Below are positions 11,526-24,002 of a stretch of 64,000 bases of DNA, piece by piece; position 1 is the first letter of the stretch, and every line of letters begins with the position of its first letter. Location of the stretch: the NCBI GenBank assembly GCA_021234155.1, contig JAJEKV010000129.1, positions 473,579-537,578 of the forward strand. Reading direction: 5' to 3'. The DNA is from Isoetes taiwanensis. Lineage: Eukaryota; Streptophyta; Lycopodiopsida; Isoetales; Isoetaceae. The notes under the pieces were generated by a model. It saw only the letters and a list, made by a program, of their open reading frames with translations. It was not told where the DNA came from and searched no databases. Both the position numbers and the translations under genes were made by a program.

Positions 11526-12822
11526 TATGATTTTGGCAATTGGTTTGGGGGAAAAGGGAGTGATGGTTTTATTTTTTAGTATGATTTTGTTAGTGGTTTT
11601 GGCGAAAAATGTTAGGGTTTTGGTAGAAAGAAAATTGGCATGCATTAATGCCCGTCCAGAGCCGTCCGTGAGGCCGAGAAGGCCGAGCATGGCGGACTGA
11701 GGAGCTCGCACCCGAAAACGTCAGAGAAGCTTGTGGCGCTGTGAGAAGCTTCCGGTGAAGCGGCGAAGCGAAGAAGCGAGGGAGAAGCGGAAGAAGCGGA
11801 GAAGCGTAGAAGAAAAGATGCACGGTGCAAGTTGAAACCGGGGATGAGGCGTCAGGCCTTCTTCCGGCTTTGTGAGGGAAGATCCGATTCATAAAGCTTT
11901 GTATTTCATCTAGAGGGTGATTCTGCATAAGCTTGGGTTCGGCTGGCGCTATTCCGGCTTCTCGGCGGGATCCTTTCCAGGGTGGAGATAAGCGGACCCT
12001 CCGATGTTCTTATGTGTTCTGAAAGCAGGGGCTACTGCTTCTTTAGCTACGCTCATGTTTTCTGTTGTTTCGGTTACGCTTATGCCTGTTGGACCTTTTG
12101 GGCATGCACGCCCTTGTGGAAGCTTCTTCTTGAAGCTCCTTTCATGATTGTTGTTTTCGGATATGCCTTTGCTTTCAATGTATATATCCATTTGTAAATC
12201 TGTCGTATCATATTCATTGTTTATTTGTATGCGTAAAGTATTAGATGTAGATAAATGGTAGAAAAGCGTGTATGGGGTCGCCTTGACGTATACATGGGTC
12301 TGATGTGGAAATTCCACAACCCTTGATTTGGCACATTCGTAGGGAATTATGCTTCGATCCAATGATCGAAAAAAAGCAATAAGGAGTAAGCAATAAGGAC
12401 CCATAAATACAAAGGGCATTTTTAAAGTTTTCTCAAAGCTAGAGAATACAAACCCTGACCAAGAGGATGCTGATAACGTTGTGGATTCCTTTTCTGGATT
12501 TTGATTGATATGCTCTATGGGATATCCTTGTGCAGCATTTCGACGTTGATGGTCCCCGCTTAATTTGTTCAGCGGCCAAGCTCATAAAAGTTCTTTTGAG
12601 GTAAGAAAAGAAGTCTGTCTTTATGCTGTGATGCATCGCCCCAGTCTGGCTGCCATGGCAATCTGGCATGTAAACGAAATGGAAAATGCCCAACCTCCTG
12701 GTCCTAAGCTTGACCTTCCCTTGACTAGAACTTCACCCGTAGCTTCCAAGGTTACATGCCGTAAAAAGTGAGAATGCAACTGTCTGGCATGTGTAAATCT
12801 GGCGTATGAAAAGAAATGGCAA
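11526..12822 (+). promoter_or_regulatory. GC-rich leader upstream of the PPR gene
   Basis: Base composition changes from AT-rich to GC-rich, with a purine-rich gaagcgg-type tract at 11745-11815. A telo-box-like gttagggtttt sits at about 11606, a motif often seen near plant transcription starts. This fits a promoter and 5' leader for the PPR gene, though no transcription start can be fixed. A minus-strand frame of 156 codons (11949-12419) shows no known domain and is probably chance. Confidence 0.35.
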
Positions 12823-12910
12823 ATGCCCAAACTAGCGGAGGCCCTTGGTCTTAAACTTGAGCTTTCCTTGATTGAAAGCTTCATCCATAGCCTTCGAAGT
12901 TGCAGAAAAG
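12674..12910. repeat. Diverged tandem duplication at the PPR 5' end
   Basis: gaaatggaaaatgcccaac at about 12676 and gaaatggcaaatgcccaaa at about 12811 begin two segments of roughly 100-130 bp that stay alignable (cttgaccttcccttgactagaa against cttgagctttccttgattgaa). The first copy is in the same frame as the PPR gene but ends at a stop (12769-12771). The second copy leads into the PPR frame, so the duplication probably copied the gene's original start region. Confidence 0.6.
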
Positions 12911-15396
12911 AAAAAGATCTAGCACATGCCAAACAGTTGCATTCTTACTTTTATGGTAATGCTTTAGATATTCATGGAGCTATTGGCAACTACATTGCGC
13001 CCATGTTTGTGGAATGTGGAAGTGTAACTGATGCTCAGGTTGTTGTTGATAAGTTGGTCACTAGAAATGTGCATTCATGGACCTCCTTATTATCAGGTTA
13101 TATGGAGAATGGACAAGCACAGCATGCCTCCATCCTGTACAAGAAAATGCAAGCAGATAATGTGCATCCTAGCAGCTATACCCTTGTGGCATTGCTGAAT
13201 GCTTGTGCTAGATTGAAAGACATAAAAACAGGTCGGGAGATTCATGATGAAATATTTGGAGAAGGATTGGAAAGAAATCATTCTTGACAATGCTTTGATT
13301 GACATGTATGTCAAATGTGGATCAATTGTTGAGGCAAAGGATGTCTTTGACCAATTACCAGTCAAGAACATTGCATGCTGGAATGCACTTATTGCAGGAT
13401 ATGTTCAACATGTCTCTGGGGAGGAAGCACTTAAGTGTTTCGATCAGATGCAACAAGGTAGCATATCTCCAAATGCTGTGACATTTGTCTGCAGCTTGAA
13501 AGCTTGTGGCAGTGCAAAGGCCCTCAACAAGGGTTGTGAAATACACAACCTGGTTGCAAAGATGGGATAAAAAAGCGATCCTTTTATCGGTAACAGTTTA
13601 GTCAATATGTATTCAGATGTGGTTCAGTTGCAGAAGCGAAAGAATTTTTTGACAAGCTGGCAGTTCGAAATATTGTTTGTTGGACAGCAATTCTTGGCGG
13701 ATATGTGGAACATGGGCATGACCTGGAAGCTTTGCAATGTTTCGAGCAAATGCAAATGGAGGGCATTTCTCCAGATGCTGTGGCATACGTTTGCTGCCTG
13801 AAAGCTTGCGCCAACATGAGTGCCATAGTCAAGGGCCGGGAGATGCACATTGAAGTTGCAAGAAGGGGATTTGAAAAAAATCTTTATGTGGGAAGCACTC
13901 TGATTGACATGTATGCTAGATGTGGTTCATTTTTGGAAGCACAACAAGTTTTTGATAGGTTACCGACTCAAAACATTGTGTCCTGGGATGTGTTGCTAAC
14001 AGGATATATAAAAAACAACTATGCTCACAAAGCTCTTAACTGTTTTGAATGGATGCAGCAACAGGATGTACTTCCTGATATGACCACATATATTTCCATC
14101 TTGAAAGCCTGTGGCAATGTAGGAGACATAGGAAAGGGTCGAGAGATACACACTGGCACTATACAAAGGGGCTTTGAAAGACATCCCTTTGTTGCATGCG
14201 CATTGATTGATATGTATGTCAAATGCTGCTCTTTTGCAGAGGCACAGGAAGTATTTGACAAGCTGGCAGATCAAGGTGTCATATTCTGGACTACACTAAT
14301 TGCAGGATATAACGACCATGGATGTAGTCGCAATGCACTAAAATGTTTTGCACAGATGATACTGGAAGGTGTATTCCCAGATGCTGCCACATTTGTTTGC
14401 ATTATAAAAGCCTGTACCAATATAGGAGCACTAGATTTGGGCCGAGAAATACATGAAATCGTCACAGAAAGGGGATTTGACATAGAAAACGCCTTTGGCA
14501 ACACATTGATTAATATGTATGCCAAATGTGGCTCATTTTCAGAGGCGAAGGAAGCTTTTAATAAACTGATAACCCGGGATGTAGTTTCTTGGAATGCACT
14601 AATTGCAGGACATGCCGAAAATGGCTCAGGTCAGAATGCATTGAATTGTTTTGAGCATATGCAGCTGGAAGGAGTCTCTCCAGATGCCATTACCTTTGTT
14701 TGCAGCTTAAAAGCTTGTTGCCAAATAGCAGCCATAGATAAAGGCCAGGAAATACATGATGCAATTGTAGAAAATGGTCTGGAAATAAATGCTGTGGTTG
14801 GTAATGTATTAATTGATCTGTATTCTAAATGTGGTGCACTTAAAGAAGCCAAAGAAGCGTTTGACAAATTGGATATTCGGAACGTTGTGTCATGGAATGC
14901 TATGATAAATGCATACGGTATGAACAATGAGGGCAGGCTGGCTATACATTGTTTTGAACAGATGCAAAAGCAAGGCATACAACCAGATGCCATCACTTTT
15001 GTTTCCCTTGTTACGGCATGCAGCCGTGCTGGGTTGATGTGTAGGGGCCATATGTATTTCAAAATGATGGAAGAAGAATTTGGTATTGTACCAACAGGAG
15101 ATCATTATACTTGCATGATTGATCTTTTTGCACGTTCAGGGAAGCTCCATGAGGCAGAATACTTGGTTGAAAATGCACCATGGCCCATTTCTGAAGAAGC
15201 ATTGACAGCTTTGCTTAGCGCTTGTAAAACCTATGGAGAGGTTAGAATAGCATTCAGATGCTTTCAGCAATTGATCTATATCAATGCACAGAATGCTGCT
15301 TGGTATGTTCTCATGGCACACATCTATAGAAATGCTGGCATGTGGGATGAGGCAAATAGAGTTGAAGAGATAAGGAATTGCATGCAAGATCTTTGA
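12823..15396 (+). pseudogene. PLS-class pentatricopeptide repeat protein, frame-disrupted
   Basis: PPR proteins of this class bind organellar RNA and act in editing or processing. The frame starts MPKLAEALGL at 12823 and shows alternating ~31-36-residue helical repeats with the usual signatures (LIDMYVKCGS, VSWNALIAGY, CFEQMQ, PDAITFVCSLKAC). The 563-codon 3' part (13705-15396) is uninterrupted and ends with an E1-like motif (EALTALLSACKTYGEVRIAF). There is no E2 or DYW deaminase domain before the stop at 15394-15396. The 5' part is broken three times: a one-base excess near 13276, an in-frame TAA at 13568-13570 and a one-base loss near 13616, which returns to the original frame. In total about 850 residues would be encoded. 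It may be a recent pseudogene or a real gene with sequence errors. With no DYW domain it would need a partner for editing. Confidence 0.85.
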
Positions 15397-15517
15397 CCCA
15401 GTTGAATAGAAAGGTATAGGAATTTCTTGTTGGGATGATAATGTGAGGGGGATTGCCTGAATTGACAGATGAAAAAGGAAGGGTATGTACAAATCTGGAC
15501 TTTGTTTTAATACCAGG

Positions 15518-18500
15518 CAGCTACATTATATATGGCATGCAAAAATTAGCCATCGCTTTTAGGCTTTTATACACTTCACAGCTATAAAAGAAGGCATTTT
15601 TCCAGTTGTGCCACTTAAGCTCTTTCACTCGAAGTAATTACAAACTTAAAACACACACAAAAAGTGTTGGACCTTTGACACTAACAAAACACAAGGAACT
15701 TTTAACACATTGAAATCATTAATGCTCTTCAGTAAATAATATATCACATCATCCCCAAGTATGAATTTTCTTTGTTGGTGTATTGCTAGATTGTTTATTG
15801 AGTGTGCGTTGATGATGTTTTGTGATGTCTTGACTGATCTTTGCCGTGGGATGGTTGCTAACTATGTTCTTATCTGAAATAATTTTTTATACGATATGTT
15901 CATGGTGCATCCCATTTATTAAGTGGGCTGAAAGATAAAGAAAGTAAAATGCATAGTCTAGCTAGTGACCATCAAACCATATTTGGCTCCCAAGTCAAGA
16001 CCATATGTAGTCTTGATATCTTCCATGGAGGGTTTGCCATAGGTCTGAGGGAAGTCTGAGCATTATTGTGGCAACCATGTCTGGAACCTAGGGTGAGTTT
16101 GATAACGGCTCAGTGATTCGGGTGGCCTAACTAAATATGAGGGACAGCGGGATACTTGGGGTATTCTTGACATTGAGAGTCTCTGATGAGATCTTTTACT
16201 TTAATGAATCGTATCCTGTAGTAGGATTTGCTGTACCAATCTTCTTCTCTTCTTAGAGCATCTATTGGGTCTCCTAGGCAGATGCTGACGAGCCTCTGGA
16301 CTCATGAGGCAGCAATATGGACTATATTGTGAGTGCCATGATCTCAAAGCCCAGTGTCCCGCCCCTAGTGAGATATATTCGAATCTATTTGCAAAGGGAT
16401 TGGAAGAGATTTATGCTCGTGCAGTCCCATCTGCAGCGGGCCGATATGGCCGCCAAGCTAATCCTTGTGTGCAGAATAACTGACACGGGCAAAAATGACA
16501 GGAACATGCTAAAAGAGAAGCTTGGGCAAAGGCTCATGCAACAAGCATGGCCCTGCAGGCACATGAGAGATATTTAAACTTCGCGACAAGTCGCACCCAC
16601 TCCACCATACCACCAGACTAAACACGAGATATGCAAATATATTCAAACAATGATTGAGGACAACACATCTAGGATTGCATGTCTGGTAGAAGAGATGCAT
16701 GCCTCCACATCCAAATTGCTCAAGAAACAAATAGCTACAAAGAGGCAGACGCTGTCTTTAGCATATAGACCCACATGGAACAGCTTGAGAATGGCCTTCG
16801 CCCAATGTTGTTTGTGTATGTATACACTATGATCTTCTATATAGTGTTGCTTAGTGTACAATACATCTTGTACCTCTAGAACGTAGGGTCAAAAAAAAAA
16901 GGGGGAACAAAAACGGAGTTTAAACTATACCCTCGTATCAATTTTGTACCCACTAATGCCTAATGTCAATTTCAAGACCTGAAAAAGACTCCAACTCTGT
17001 GTTTTTTTTAGCTCTTAGACCAAGTCAATTGAGCAAAACTTTTTTTGCTTATATTTTTTGCATTGGTACTAATTCCAATTCATTTATATGAAAGTTTTAG
17101 TTGCAGGTCCTCATTTGACCTTCCAAACCTCTTAAGCAACTCCTTGTGCTTTAGATCTTATAGGAACTCCTTAAAAATGTCTAGCCTTAAGTGCAAAATT
17201 GCAACTTTTACATAAAGAACTTCATATCTTTCCCACCTGTAACATTATGTTGTACATAAAATAGAACAACACATCCAAACGTATGTAAAATACACAACTC
17301 TAAAGCACAGAAAGGGTACAGGACCTTGGGAGGCGTGTTGTGCAAGTACTGTACACTAGGTACATGACAACACTGCATTGGCCTAGCAAAATCTGATGGA
17401 CAACAAGATAGGGTGGGCGCTTGCTGATCTCTGAGCCCATCTGGACACCTTGTCCACCAGCATAAGCACAATAGTTCGTGACATGGAACATTTTGAGTGG
17501 GAGATTAGGGTGCAGAGCCCAGGGGATTCACCTATATGTATTTTTGGATATGGCATCTGCGTTCCTAGAGTCAGGCAAAACCCCCCTATCATATGTAGAA
17601 AAGTGGCTTGATATACTCTTATACTCCTTAAAACACAACTAGACAAGTGAAATAAATGGTAAATACCCCTTATTATAAGTATGAAATAGGCAATAAAAAT
17701 CCCCTTAGCATACACTCAGATGGTTTATAAGCATAACACAAGTGAATCCCCCTTGGTGCAGAGGCTGAGATGACCGCCACGGTCCAAAGTCCAGTTCAAG
17801 CCACCATAATATGAAACTCGGCTACAATACCAACATTTCCAGACCCTCTGAGATAGGGTCAACAATGTAGACACATGTTCCCTAGCTGGGGATACTGAGG
17901 TAGCCTCCAGACTTTAGAGATTGGAACATAGCTCTAGTGTGCCGGATAGAGATATGCGAGGGCTACGTATAACAAATGCTTAGCAGGGCACATGCCTCCA
18001 TGCAAATGCTCATGATAAGCTAAACATTGCATATGTGAGTTGGAATTGCTCGAGCAAGAGCTAAACTCTCAGCCTCAGGGGCTGAAGGCTGCTTAACATA
18101 CTGCGACTGCTGTTTGTAACTAGCCCAGACAGGCGAATATAGCCCTGTCCCAACAACCCCAATCCCCCCTCCCAAAATGCAAACATGCGGCTCCTTTATA
18201 GCCGGCAAAGATTCGCTAAGATGCAAAGACGCAGGGGCTACAACGTGGTGCTTTGCGACCTCCCGAAGAAGCAAGAGAGAACCTCATTGGGTGACTCCAG
18301 ATATTAGTCCTCTCCCATATAAAGTTCCATGCTTCTATGTGAATTGCCAAGGCCACTCGTCATAACGTCCAACGTCCTAATCACCCACGTATTATCATTA
18401 TCAAATTCCCAGCATCGAATGCACTGATGTATATTGCAGATGTGAAGCTGAAGGGCACCTCACTATATATTGATTATGATCTCACCTCCACTGCAACTGG

Positions 18501-19680
18501 AATCCCATTGACAAAGAGCAAGCAGGCGTCGGAAACATCCGGTCACGACCGGGTCCGGGGGGTAGATGCGGTGTAGGTGACCGGCCTAACGATGAGGTTA
18601 CAGATGTGACACATAGAGCTAATGTTGCTATAGTTGTTGTTAAGGCTGACACTATTGTCACTGCTCCTGTTACTACTACTTCTTCTCATGTTACTGCTAC
18701 TGCCGCTCCTGTTTGGCCAAATGCATGTAATGTCATCCCTCGATGTACTAATACTGCTCCCACTGCTCCTCCTTCTCTTGCACCATACTCTAATACGGCT
18801 CCCCTTGCTGCTACTGCGACTCTGCAGGAGTCTATATCTACCCATCCAATTAGGAACTGTCCTTGACAAATTGTAGGGGCTTTCTATGGGAAAATGCAGA
18901 TGTCAACTCCATTGCTGTGAATATGGATTTCATCTTCATTAGGGAGACCTGGGGACATGCTCGACATAGGCTCTACCGGATCCGTTGAACTATCAGCACT
19001 ACTCATTGTTAAATGAGTGCACTGGAAAGGGGGGACATGAGAGTATCGCCTGCTACAATCGAATAACCCTAACACCGTTAGTCTCCCTGCACAAGACGGA
19101 CAAACACAAGCTTTACCTGCAGGTAGGAGTTAGAATTGCAGTGGCGACCCTCCCTTTGTGGCAGCATGGTACTTCCCACATGCAGATTCTAACTTCTTTC
19201 CCTACCACTCAGATGTCGATAGGCTGGATTTGTATGTCAATATATATGATGACATACATCAACACAGATAGTTGGGTCATTCCATGTTACTCGGACTCTT
19301 CAATGCACATACATGGATAGAATATCTGATGAAGTTTGACCCTTTGGTAGAGGTCACGTTATAGCTCCGCCCTCCAGAGACTTCTTGGCCTAGCATCAGA
19401 TGACAAAATCCACTCGGTCACTTACTATGGCAGGTAAGTGCTTCAGATGCACAACATCTTTGACTTGGTCAGTTGTAATGGACTAGTGCAGTAACCATCC
19501 TTTGCCAGCTACACTTGTATGCAGGAGAACCAGGGGGCTGCTTCCAGTGTCATAGATTACGTTCCGGTAGCTGAGGAGGATCTGCACCTGGTCATCCACT
19601 TTCGCGTTGGCACAAAAAGTAGAGATGAAGAAGTAGATTCAGATAATCAATCACTTTTTCTGTAGGTAGCTTGTCGAATC
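15518..19680 (+). mobile_element. Degenerate non-LTR retroelement, copy A
   Basis: This segment is repeated in direct orientation from about 19690 (for example gttggacctttgacactaac at about 15667 and 19878). Its frames, all shifted, show cysteine-histidine knuckles: YCECHDLKAQCP near 16329, CFYVNCQGHS near 18340 and YCRCEAEGH near 18433. A Thr/Pro/Ala-rich low-complexity stretch (18620-18830) and an endonuclease-like domain follow. I see no RT. The layout resembles ORF1 plus endonuclease of a LINE that lost its RT. The ends are not defined by target duplications. Confidence 0.6.
18860..19662 (+). pseudogene. Endonuclease/exonuclease/phosphatase-like domain of retroelement
   Basis: Reading across frameshifts, one sees NCRGFLWEN (start of an EEP fold), NMDFIFIRETWGH (the Glu-containing DxxFIQETW-like motif), a HNIFDLVSCNGL segment and finally VIDYVPVAEEDLHL and SDNQSLFL. 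The last corresponds to the SDHxPL catalytic end of LINE endonucleases with the His replaced. Several stops interrupt the frame, for example after RLYRIR. LINE endonucleases nick target DNA, but this copy cannot be active. The homologous part of copy B is at about 22190-22650. Confidence 0.55.
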
Positions 19681-19689
19681 CTGTGTTAC

Positions 19690-22600
19690 AATCTAGACAG
19701 CTGCATTGTGTGGCGCAGAAATTAGCCATCGCCTTTAGGCTTTTATATAGTTCACTGCTATAAAAGAAGGCATTTTTCGAGCTATGCCACTTGAGCTCTT
19801 TCAGTCGTAGAGGAATAAGACATAAAGCATGCACAAAATATAAGTATTTACGAACTCAAAATACACATAATAAGTGTTGGACCTTTGACACTAACAAGCA
19901 TAAGAAACTTTTAACACATTGAAATCATTAATGCTCTTGAGTAAATAATATATCACATCATCCCCAAGTATGAATCTTCTCTGCTGGTGTATTGCTAGAT
20001 TGTTTATTGTGTGTGCTTTGATAATGTTTGATGTCTTGAGTAATAGTTGCCGTGGAATAGTTGCTATCTATGTTCTTCTTATATGATATAATCTTTTATA
20101 TGATATGTTCATGGCGCACCCCATTGATTAAGTGGTTGAAAGATAAAGTAAAATGCATCTGTAGCCACTCTTAGTCTAGCTAGTGACAATCAAACCATAT
20201 TTGGCTCCCAAAGTAAAGCCCATATGTCTTGATATCGTCCATGTAGGGTTTGCCATAGGTCCGAGGGAAGTCGAGCAATATTGTGGCAACCATGTGGAAG
20301 CTACCAAGGAAGTCGATAATGGCTTCTATTGATTCGTGGCCTAACCGAATATCGCTAAGAGGGGATACTTGGAGGTATTCTTGACATTGAGCATCTCTAA
20401 TGAGATCTTTTACTTTAATGAATCGTATTATGTAGTAGGATTTGATGTCCCAATCTTCTTCTCCTCTTAGAGCACCTATTTGGTCTCCCAGGGGATGCCG
20501 ACGAGCCTCTGGACTCATGAGGCGGCACTATGGATTATATTCCAAGTGTCGAGGTCACAAAGCCCAATGTCCCGCCTCTCTAGTGAGATATATTCGAATC
20601 TATTTGCAAAGGGATTGGAAAATATTTATGCTCGTCTCCCATCCATCCAGTGAGCCCACATGGCGCCCAAGCTAATCTTGGAGAGTGTAAGAGGCCATAC
20701 CTATGTGCAGAATAAATGACACGGGCAAAATTGACAGGAACACGGGAAAAGAGAAGCATAGGCAAAAGCTCATGCAACAAGCATGGCCCCACAGGAATAT
20801 GACAGATACTCAAACTTAGCGACAAGTCCCACCCACTCTTCTGCACCATCAGACTAAACACCAAAGAGATATGCAAACATATTCAGATAATGGCTGAGGT
20901 CAACACATCTAGAATTGCATGTCTGGCAGGAGAGATACAGGCCTCCACGTCCAAATAGCTCAAGAAACAACTAGCTACAAAGAGGCTGCATGTCTTTAGC
21001 ATTTAGACAAGCATGACAGCTTGAGAATAGCCTTCGCCTCTGCTGTTTTATGTACACTATGATCTTGTATGTATAGTACCTTGCATAATGTACAATATGT
21101 CTTGTACCTCTAGAATGTACAGTCAAGTGAAGAAAAAAAGAATAAAAAGGGACTTTAAACTATATGTACCCTCATGTCAATTTTGTGCCCCCTAATGCCT
21201 AATGTCAATATCAAGACCTAAAAAAGATCACAACTATGTGCTTTTTTTAGCTCTTAGACCAAACCAATTGAACTTTTTGTGCTTATATTGTTTTCCATTT
21301 GTACTGATTCCAATTCATTTATATGAAGGTTTTAGCTGCAGGTCCTCATTTGACCAGCCAATCTCCTTAAAGATGTCTAGCCTTAAGTGCAAAATTGCAA
21401 CTGTTACATAAAGAATTTCATATCTTTCCCATCTGTAACATTATCTATTGTAGATAAAATAGAATAGCACATAGCAAATGTACGTAAAATACACAACTCT
21501 AAAGCACATAAAGAGTACAATATCTTGGGAGACGTGCTGTGCAAGTTACTATACACTAACTACGTGACAACTCTGCATTGGCCTAGCAAGATCCGAGAGA
21601 CAACAATATAAGGTGCATCTTGCTGATCTCCGAGTCTGTCTGGATATCTTATCCACCTGCATAAGCACCATGGTTCGCAACATGGAACATTTTGAGCAGA
21701 AGATTAGGATGCAAAGGCTGAGGAGATGACTGCCACGGTCCAAAGGCCAGCTCAACCTCAAGGTGTGAAGCTGAAGGTCACCTCATTATTATTGATCATG
21801 ACCTCACCGTGACCAAGAATCAAAGCCCATAGACAAGAATCCAGTTACCGCCAAAAACATCCACTACCCTCGTCCATGGTGTAAGGATGCAGTGTTGGGG
21901 ACCGGCCTAACGCTGAGGTCACCGGATGCGATATACGAAGTTGATGTATAGTTGTTGTTAAGGTCGACATTGTTGTCGATCCCGGCCACGCCACCACTTC
22001 GCCTCGTTCGCATCGCCGCTCCCCCTTGGCAAATGCCCATACCGCCACCCCCGTTAAGGCTACTATTGTTCCCTCGCTCCCGTACTCCTTCTTCTCCTAC
22101 ACCATGCCCTAATATGGCTCCCCTTGCTGCCATTGCGACTCCACATGGTCTACGACCGCCCCCGAATTGCAGGAACCTGGCTTGACTATGGTCTCCCTAG
22201 AATTGTGGGGGCTTTCTATATGTAATGCGCATCTCAACTCCATCAACGCGGGGAATAATATGGATTTCATCTTCATTAGGGAGTCCGGGAACATGCCGAG
22301 CCAAAGCATCTGATCGGGTTGTTATTATCACTACTCATTGTTAAATGTGTACACAGGCAAAGTGGGACATGAGATTATCGTCTGCTATTATCGAATAACC
22401 CTAGCACCATCAGTATCCATGCACAAGATGGACAGACAAAGTTTTTTACCCGGGTGCGGTCGAAGTGCGTGGTGACCCTCCTTTGTGGCAGCATGCTACT
22501 TCCCATATGCAGATTCTAACTTCTATCTCCAGAGACTTCTTGGCCCTGGCATCGAAAGACAAAACCCACCCGGCCACTCGTTACGGCCGGCAATTGCTTC

Positions 22601-22700
22601 AGATGTGCAACATCTTTGACTTGGTCATTTGTAATGTCCTAGTGTAGTAGCCATCCTCTGCCAGCTACACTTGTAAGCAGGAGAACTTGGGGGGATTCAG
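19690..22700 (+). mobile_element. Degenerate non-LTR retroelement, copy B
   Basis: Direct repeat of copy A, about 4.2 kb downstream and some 1 kb shorter. It lacks the counterparts of roughly 17510-17755 and 17815-18430, and of part of the endonuclease region near 19200-19370. It keeps the knuckle-like YSKCRGHKAQCP at about 20540, RCEAEGHL at about 21765, and the DFIFIRES and GRQLLQMCNIFDLVICN segments. It stops matching near gcaggagaac (about 22685). Frames are broken throughout. Confidence 0.6.
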
Positions 22701-22713
22701 GCTACCTAGTAGA

Positions 22714-22885
22714 GGGCTGATTTCTCAAGCCCCAAAACTATGTGTCCTTAATGAAAAACTGTTGCAAACGATTCTTAAGCATAACTCAACATTTAACATT
22801 TAGGGATAGTCGAGGACTGATTTCTCAAGCCTCAAAACCATGTATCCTTAATGAAAAATAGTTGCAACAAATTCTCCAGCATTAC
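22714..22885. repeat. Tandem ~100-bp repeat
   Basis: ctgatttctcaagccccaaaac ... tccttaatgaaaaa at 22717 recurs at 22818 with scattered substitutions. It lies exactly where the match to the retroelement copy ends. Confidence 0.75.
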
Positions 22886-22949
22886 AAAGTAGAGAGAGAG
22901 TAAATTGCAAAGTAGACTATTATTGAAAGTGTATAGTTTAAACAGTAAC

Positions 22950-23165
22950 TTATAAAATGTATAGAATACAGTTACATTTTTTCATTATTCCATAACCTTC
23001 CATGTTAATGCCAATCCTGGTAGCAAAAACAGAGACAATTGGAGGAGAGAACCCGTACTTGCAGCCAATCATGCAAACGTTAACAGTAATCCCGGTAACT
23101 GCAAGGGCCAAAAGGTACATCGGGTCTCTCAGTTTATCATTGATCACCAATTGTATCCTTCTACC
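22950..23165 (-). CDS. Candidate exon of an unrecognised gene
   Basis: On the minus strand a pyrimidine tract ending tttactcag is followed by a frame beginning GRRIQLVINDKLRDPM and continuing with a hydrophobic stretch (YLLALAVTGITVNVCMIG) that could be a membrane helix, then PPIVSVFATRIGIN. The acceptor plus clean frame suggests a real exon, but no family is recognised and no neighbouring exon was found. Confidence 0.3.
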   Translation of the reverse strand, partial: GRRIQLVINDKLRDPMYLLALAVTGITVNVCMIGCKYGFSPPIVSVFATRIGINMEGYGIMKKCNCILYIL

Positions 23166-23287
23166 CTGAGTAAACATTAACAAGAAAGAGAAATGGAATT
23201 AAAGCTTGAAATTTTTCTTATATCCCAAAAAATGCAGTTCAAAATGTAATAGTACAATCAAAATCACTTATAGCCTCCAAAAAAGTA

Positions 23288-23540
23288 GACGGAGAGCTAC
23301 ATAGTTTGTTAGTTAAATTACAATAGCAAGAGATATAAGCAACCAAACTTCTCAAGAATAGAAGAAAAAAGAACCCCTTTTCTGAGTCTACAGTTTAACT
23401 TAGGTGCATTTCTATGAAATTTTAAGTCTAAGCATGTAAAGAATGAAGAATAAGTACTTACTGCCATAAAATAATAGCCCGCACAAAAACTGCCATAACT
23501 CTTAGCACATGACTCTGTTTTTGTTTTATTAATTACAAGA
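23288..23540. repeat. Segment R, copy 1, left part
   Basis: gagctacatagtttgttagtta ... gttttattaattacaag matches 26343-26562 in the same orientation. In copy 2 the match runs straight on, whereas here it is interrupted by ~2.4 kb and resumes at 25922. Confidence 0.85.
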
Positions 23541-23547
23541 ATTTGTC

Positions 23548-23567
23548 GCGGCGGCAGTCGCCGCCGC
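23548..23567. other. CGG-rich terminal hairpin
   Basis: gcggcggc-agtc-gccgccgc forms a perfect 8-bp stem with a 4-base loop. Read on the minus strand it is followed by gacaaattcttgtaattaat, nearly the same as the sequence after the hairpin at 36580 (gataagtttcttgtacttat), so both look like ends of one element family. Confidence 0.7.
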
Positions 23568-24002
23568 TAGTTGTTTTTTTTTAGTGGGTGGAACGTCCTG
23601 AGAATTAATTGTTTCCAATCCACCAAGGAGTTGGTAAACTATGCAATCACCAAGCATAAAGCTCTTGTGTCGCAAACTTTCAAGCATAATCTTATATTTT
23701 CAAGCATAAGTGGAACTCAAACCTACTATTCATGGTGTCAAATGCATATTTTTTGCTTGATACGTGCTTTCTATTGAATATCTGAGGAGAAATTCATGTC
23801 ACCTTTTGTAATTATGATTGATTTGTTGTGTTGTGCTTATTGAAAAGAAGATTTGACAATCTAATTCTCTGGCAAGAAATGGACGTAAGTAAATATGAAA
23901 TATAGACTTTGCATTTTATTACTACTCGATAGATCTTTTATACATCATAGAGGATCTACATATGTAATAGTATTGTATAGAGTGATACTGAGTACATTAG
24001 TA

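Noticed and set aside
11949-12419. 156-codon minus-strand frame
   Set aside because: No domain, no promoter, and it lies in the probable PPR leader; likely chance.
18634-18876. Leucine-rich frame on the plus strand
   Set aside because: It is an out-of-frame reading of the Thr/Pro/Ala-rich low-complexity (ctgctactac) part of the retroelement; not a membrane protein.
23561-23571. Classic plus-strand Helitron 3' end (hairpin followed by ctag and t)
   Set aside because: The host segment ends only a few bases to the left of the hairpin, so an element lying to the left is impossible; the helicase orientation puts the 3' end on the minus strand.
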